Origin: Candidatus Peribacteria bacterium
GTDB taxonomy: Bacteria > Patescibacteriota > Gracilibacteria > Peribacterales > Peribacteraceae
Assembly (NCBI GenBank): GCA_023245775.1
Contig: JAHFJR010000015.1
Location: 1-34,699, forward strand
DNA length: 34,699 nt
Direction of reading: 5' to 3'
A model generated the notes under the pieces. It worked only from the letters and a program-made list of their open reading frames with translations. It had not been told where the DNA came from and did no database searches. How positions within the stretch are numbered: position 1 is the first letter of the stretch; every line of letters starts with the position of its first letter. Shown in pieces: positions 32,609 through 34,699 of the stretch. The translations under genes and the position numbers were made by a program.

Positions 32609-33823
32609 TCACTCATACCGCAGCGCTTCCATGGGACTGAGTTTTGCGGCCCTGCCAGCAGGCACGATGCCGAACGTCAGACCCGTGCCGATCGCCATCA
32701 CGAGTGCGAGAAGAATCGCAGAGAGGGAGAGGACGAAGTGGAACTCTCCGAGGAATCTCGCAGCAATGTGGCTCAAGAACCATCCCAAGAAAACCCCAAT
32801 GGCTGTGCCGATCGCCCCACCGGTGAGGGTGAGGAAAACGGCTTCGAACAGAAACTGGAGAAGAATGTCTGAGCGCCTCGCTCCGACCGCCTTGCGAAGG
32901 CCGATCTCACGTGTGCGTTCCGTCACCGACACGAGCAGAATATTCATGATGCCAATCCCTCCGACGAGGAGTGAAATGGCGGCAACCAGTGACAGAAAGA
33001 CGGTGAGACCGAGTGTCACGGAATTGATGATCGACGTCACCTGCTCGGCGCTGCGTGCGATGAAATCGTCCCTATCGGGATCGTTCAGAGGATTTTTGAT
33101 CTTGTGACGGGTGCGTAGCAACTCGGTGATATCCTGTTTTGCAAGATCCGTATCGCTTCTCGCCTTCAATGTCATGTAACTGAGATGCTTCTGACCGCTC
33201 AGAACACGTGCCGAGGAGTAGGGAATGAACACAGGTTTGTCCAAATCCTGCAACAGAAACGATCCGAGGCCCTTGAGCACTCCGACGATGAGAAATGATG
33301 AATCACCGATGGTGATCTTCTTGCCTACAGGATCGAGATTCCCAAAGAGATCCTCGGCCGTCTGATGGGCAACCACGGCGACGGATTTCGCTCCATCCTC
33401 ATCATTGCGGTCGAGTAGACGTCCATGGTCCAGCCTGAGCCCGTAATTGCCGAAGATCTCCTGATATGAACCCATGACGAGTGGAGACACTTCCTCCTTT
33501 CCAAACTTCACGGACTTCGATACGAGAATGATCGGCACGACGCGCTCCACGGTCGAGAGTTGCTGGACCGCGAGAAAATCATCGTAGATGAGGCTGTCCA
33601 GATTGCCACCAAATTTCTCGAATCCCTTCGGGAAGACATCGATCGTCTTCGTCCCGAATGATTCCACCTGCGAAATGATGTACTGCTGGAAACTGTTTCC
33701 AAGCGACACCATCAGCACAACGGATGCAACACCGATGATGATACCGAGCATCGTCAGGAGCGCACGATTCTTGTTGACGAGGATGCCGCGGAGAGACAGG
33801 AGGAGGGTGTCGGAGAGGAGCAA
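32609..33823 (-). CDS. MacB/FtsX-type ABC transporter permease, copy 1
   Basis: The 404-residue protein has an N-terminal helix (about 18-40, LTMLGIIIGVASVVLMVSLG), a large extracytoplasmic MacB_PCD-like domain (about 45-265) and three C-terminal helices with the FtsX signature ISLLVGGIGIMNILLVSVTERTREIGLRKAVGA (key residues G-G-I-G-I-M-N, E-R-T-R-E-I-G-x-R-K). It ends in PMEALRYE. MacB-type permeases work with an ATPase to move peptides or lipoproteins, or to pass mechanical force across the membrane. No ATPase is in the window; it could lie beyond the right edge. The neighbouring paralog starts 51 nt upstream, so the two may form a heterodimeric permease. Confidence 0.9.
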   Translation of the reverse strand: MLLSDTLLLSLRGILVNKNRALLTMLGIIIGVASVVLMVSLGNSFQQYIISQVESFGTKTIDVFPKGFEKFGGNLDSLIYDDFLAVQQLSTVERVVPIILVSKSVKFGKEEVSPLVMGSYQEIFGNYGLRLDHGRLLDRNDEDGAKSVAVVAHQTAEDLFGNLDPVGKKITIGDSSFLIVGVLKGLGSFLLQDLDKPVFIPYSSARVLSGQKHLSYMTLKARSDTDLAKQDITELLRTRHKIKNPLNDPDRDDFIARSAEQVTSIINSVTLGLTVFLSLVAAISLLVGGIGIMNILLVSVTERTREIGLRKAVGARRSDILLQFLFEAVFLTLTGGAIGTAIGVFLGWFLSHIAARFLGEFHFVLSLSAILLALVMAIGTGLTFGIVPAGRAAKLSPMEALRYE

Positions 33824-33825
33824 GG

Positions 33826-33867
33826 GAACGTGAGGAAGGTAAAGAAGGTAGGGAAGGTAAGGAAAGT
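33826..33867. repeat. Purine-rich GGTAAAGAA-type tract between the two permease genes
   Basis: The word GAAGGTA occurs three times with small changes in a run of purines. It fills most of the gap between the paralogs. Confidence 0.5.
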
Positions 33868-33874
33868 GAAAATA

Positions 33875-34699
33875 TCACTCGTAACGCAGAGATTCGATGG
33901 GTTGAAGACTCGCGGCATGTTTCGCTGGCGAAATACCGAACACGATTCCCGTGACGAACGCCATGATGAGTGCGAGGAGAACCGATGGTACCGACACGGC
34001 AAACTGATACGTCGAGAGAAACATCTGGACGACATGGGCAAGAACGAAGGCGAGAAAGATGCCGCCAACAACACCGATGAAGCCACCGAAGACCGTCAGG
34101 AAGACGGCTTCCGCGAGGAACTGGAAGAGGATGTCCTTCGACCTCGCCCCGAGCGCTTTGCGAAGGCCGATCTCACTGGTGCGTTCCGTCACCGACACAA
34201 GCAGAATGTTCATGATGCCAATCCCTCCGACGAGGAGCGAAATGGCGGCAATCGTCGTGATGAAGAGCGTGAGTCCGAGTGACACGGATCCAAGAATTTC
34301 TCCAGCCTGAGCAGATGAGCGCACCACGAAATCATCCTTCTTCGGATCATCCTTTGGATTGTCGATACGATGTCGTCTCCTGAGGAGTGCCTTCACGTCG
34401 TCGAAGGCACGATCGAAACTCTCCGTCGCCTCCATCGTCGCGTAGTTGAGATACTTCTGTCCCGTCACATCCTTCGCCACAGTGAACGGAACGTAGATGC
34501 GATTGTCGGCATTCTGAAAAAATTGGGAACCGAGCGCCTTCGTCGTGCCGACCACGGTGTAGTGACGATCGCCGATCTTGATGCGTTTCCCGAGAGGATC
34601 GATCGATCCGAAATACTTCTCAACGACATCCGGAGCCAAGACCGCCACAGCAGAGGCCCCTTCGTCATCTTCTCGTTCGATGAGTCTCCCCGTGACTGC
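33875..34699 (-). CDS. MacB/FtsX-type ABC transporter permease, copy 2 (partial)
   Basis: The frame is open through the right edge, so the N-terminal third is missing. The visible 274 residues match the paralog: part of the periplasmic domain (GRLIERED, DPLGKRIKIGDRHYTVVG), a KDDFVVRSSAQ segment, and three C-terminal helices with VGGIGIMNILLVSVTERTSEIGLRKALGA (key motif as in copy 1), ending PIESLRYE. Identity to the adjacent copy is strong in the membrane signature and lower outside, which fits old tandem duplication and specialisation. The start codon and any ATPase gene lie beyond the window. Confidence 0.9.
   Translation of the reverse strand, partial: AVTGRLIEREDDEGASAVAVLAPDVVEKYFGSIDPLGKRIKIGDRHYTVVGTTKALGSQFFQNADNRIYVPFTVAKDVTGQKYLNYATMEATESFDRAFDDVKALLRRRHRIDNPKDDPKKDDFVVRSSAQAGEILGSVSLGLTLFITTIAAISLLVGGIGIMNILLVSVTERTSEIGLRKALGARSKDILFQFLAEAVFLTVFGGFIGVVGGIFLAFVLAHVVQMFLSTYQFAVSVPSVLLALIMAFVTGIVFGISPAKHAASLQPIESLRYE

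Overview
The window is about 34.7 kb of compact bacterial chromosome read with the standard code: TGA is a frequent stop and no recognisable gene has an internal TGA. The organism is most likely a Candidate Phyla Radiation bacterium of the Peregrinibacteria/Peribacteria type. That is an inference from gene content and style: a TrbC/VirB2-like pilin beside a PKD-domain membrane protein, a DUF5671-type membrane protein, a tiny histone-fold-like protein, a secreted helical protein with two cysteines, a sortase, few Shine-Dalgarno sites, and all three tRNA genes with encoded CCA. No marker in the window settles the lineage.

Layout, left to right. 1-265: proline-rich reading frame cut by the edge. 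266-10121: housekeeping block with folD (+), an MgtE-like transporter (-), typA/bipA (-), purF (+), a secreted protein of unknown function (+), purD (+), a second secreted protein (+) and prfA (-). The unknown gene between purF and purD is bracketed by a duplicated purF 3' end. 10182-17459: DUF5671-like membrane protein (-), mnmA (+), sortase (+), EamA/DMT transporter (-), GT-C-like membrane protein (+), tRNA-Leu(UAA) (-), and type I asparaginase (-) downstream of an M24 peptidase. 17464-20950: the M24 peptidase (-), divergent from the pilin-like/PKD pair (+). 20951-23745: a MITE-like inverted-repeat element, a YafQ/DinJ-type toxin-antitoxin pair (-), tRNA-His (-), hisS (+), and a second RelE/ParE-type pair (-). 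23812-28487: gyrB (-), a tandem-domain CsrA (+), greA (+), a small conserved-looking protein (+) and holA (-). 28612-31273: a three-gene surface operon (+) encoding a dockerin protein, a cohesin-FN3 protein and a cupredoxin-like protein; the last two end in a shared STG-type sorting-like tail. 31320-32526: secreted helical protein (-), tRNA-Tyr (-), a candidate small RNA (-) and a 54-residue cysteine-rich histone-fold-like protein (+) with a textbook terminator. 32609-34699: two adjacent MacB/FtsX-type ABC permeases (-), the second cut by the right edge.

How the parts relate. purF and purD are the first two steps of purine synthesis, and folD supplies one-carbon units to the same pathway. The sortase and the cohesin/dockerin operon together suggest a cell-surface assembly system. 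The tandem CsrA lies beside hairpins that could make it self-regulating.

Most notable observations: (i) many genes have a -10 box ending 6-10 nt before the ATG, which predicts leaderless mRNAs; (ii) the cohesin-dockerin operon with sortase-like tails; (iii) the fused tandem CsrA with a GGA-tetraloop hairpin just after its stop codon; (iv) a compact promoter-hairpin-terminator unit that looks like an undescribed small RNA; (v) the recoded purF-tail duplication; (vi) a 157-bp MITE-like element flanked by CTAG at a toxin stop codon. Everything here was read by eye; no search or folding program was run.
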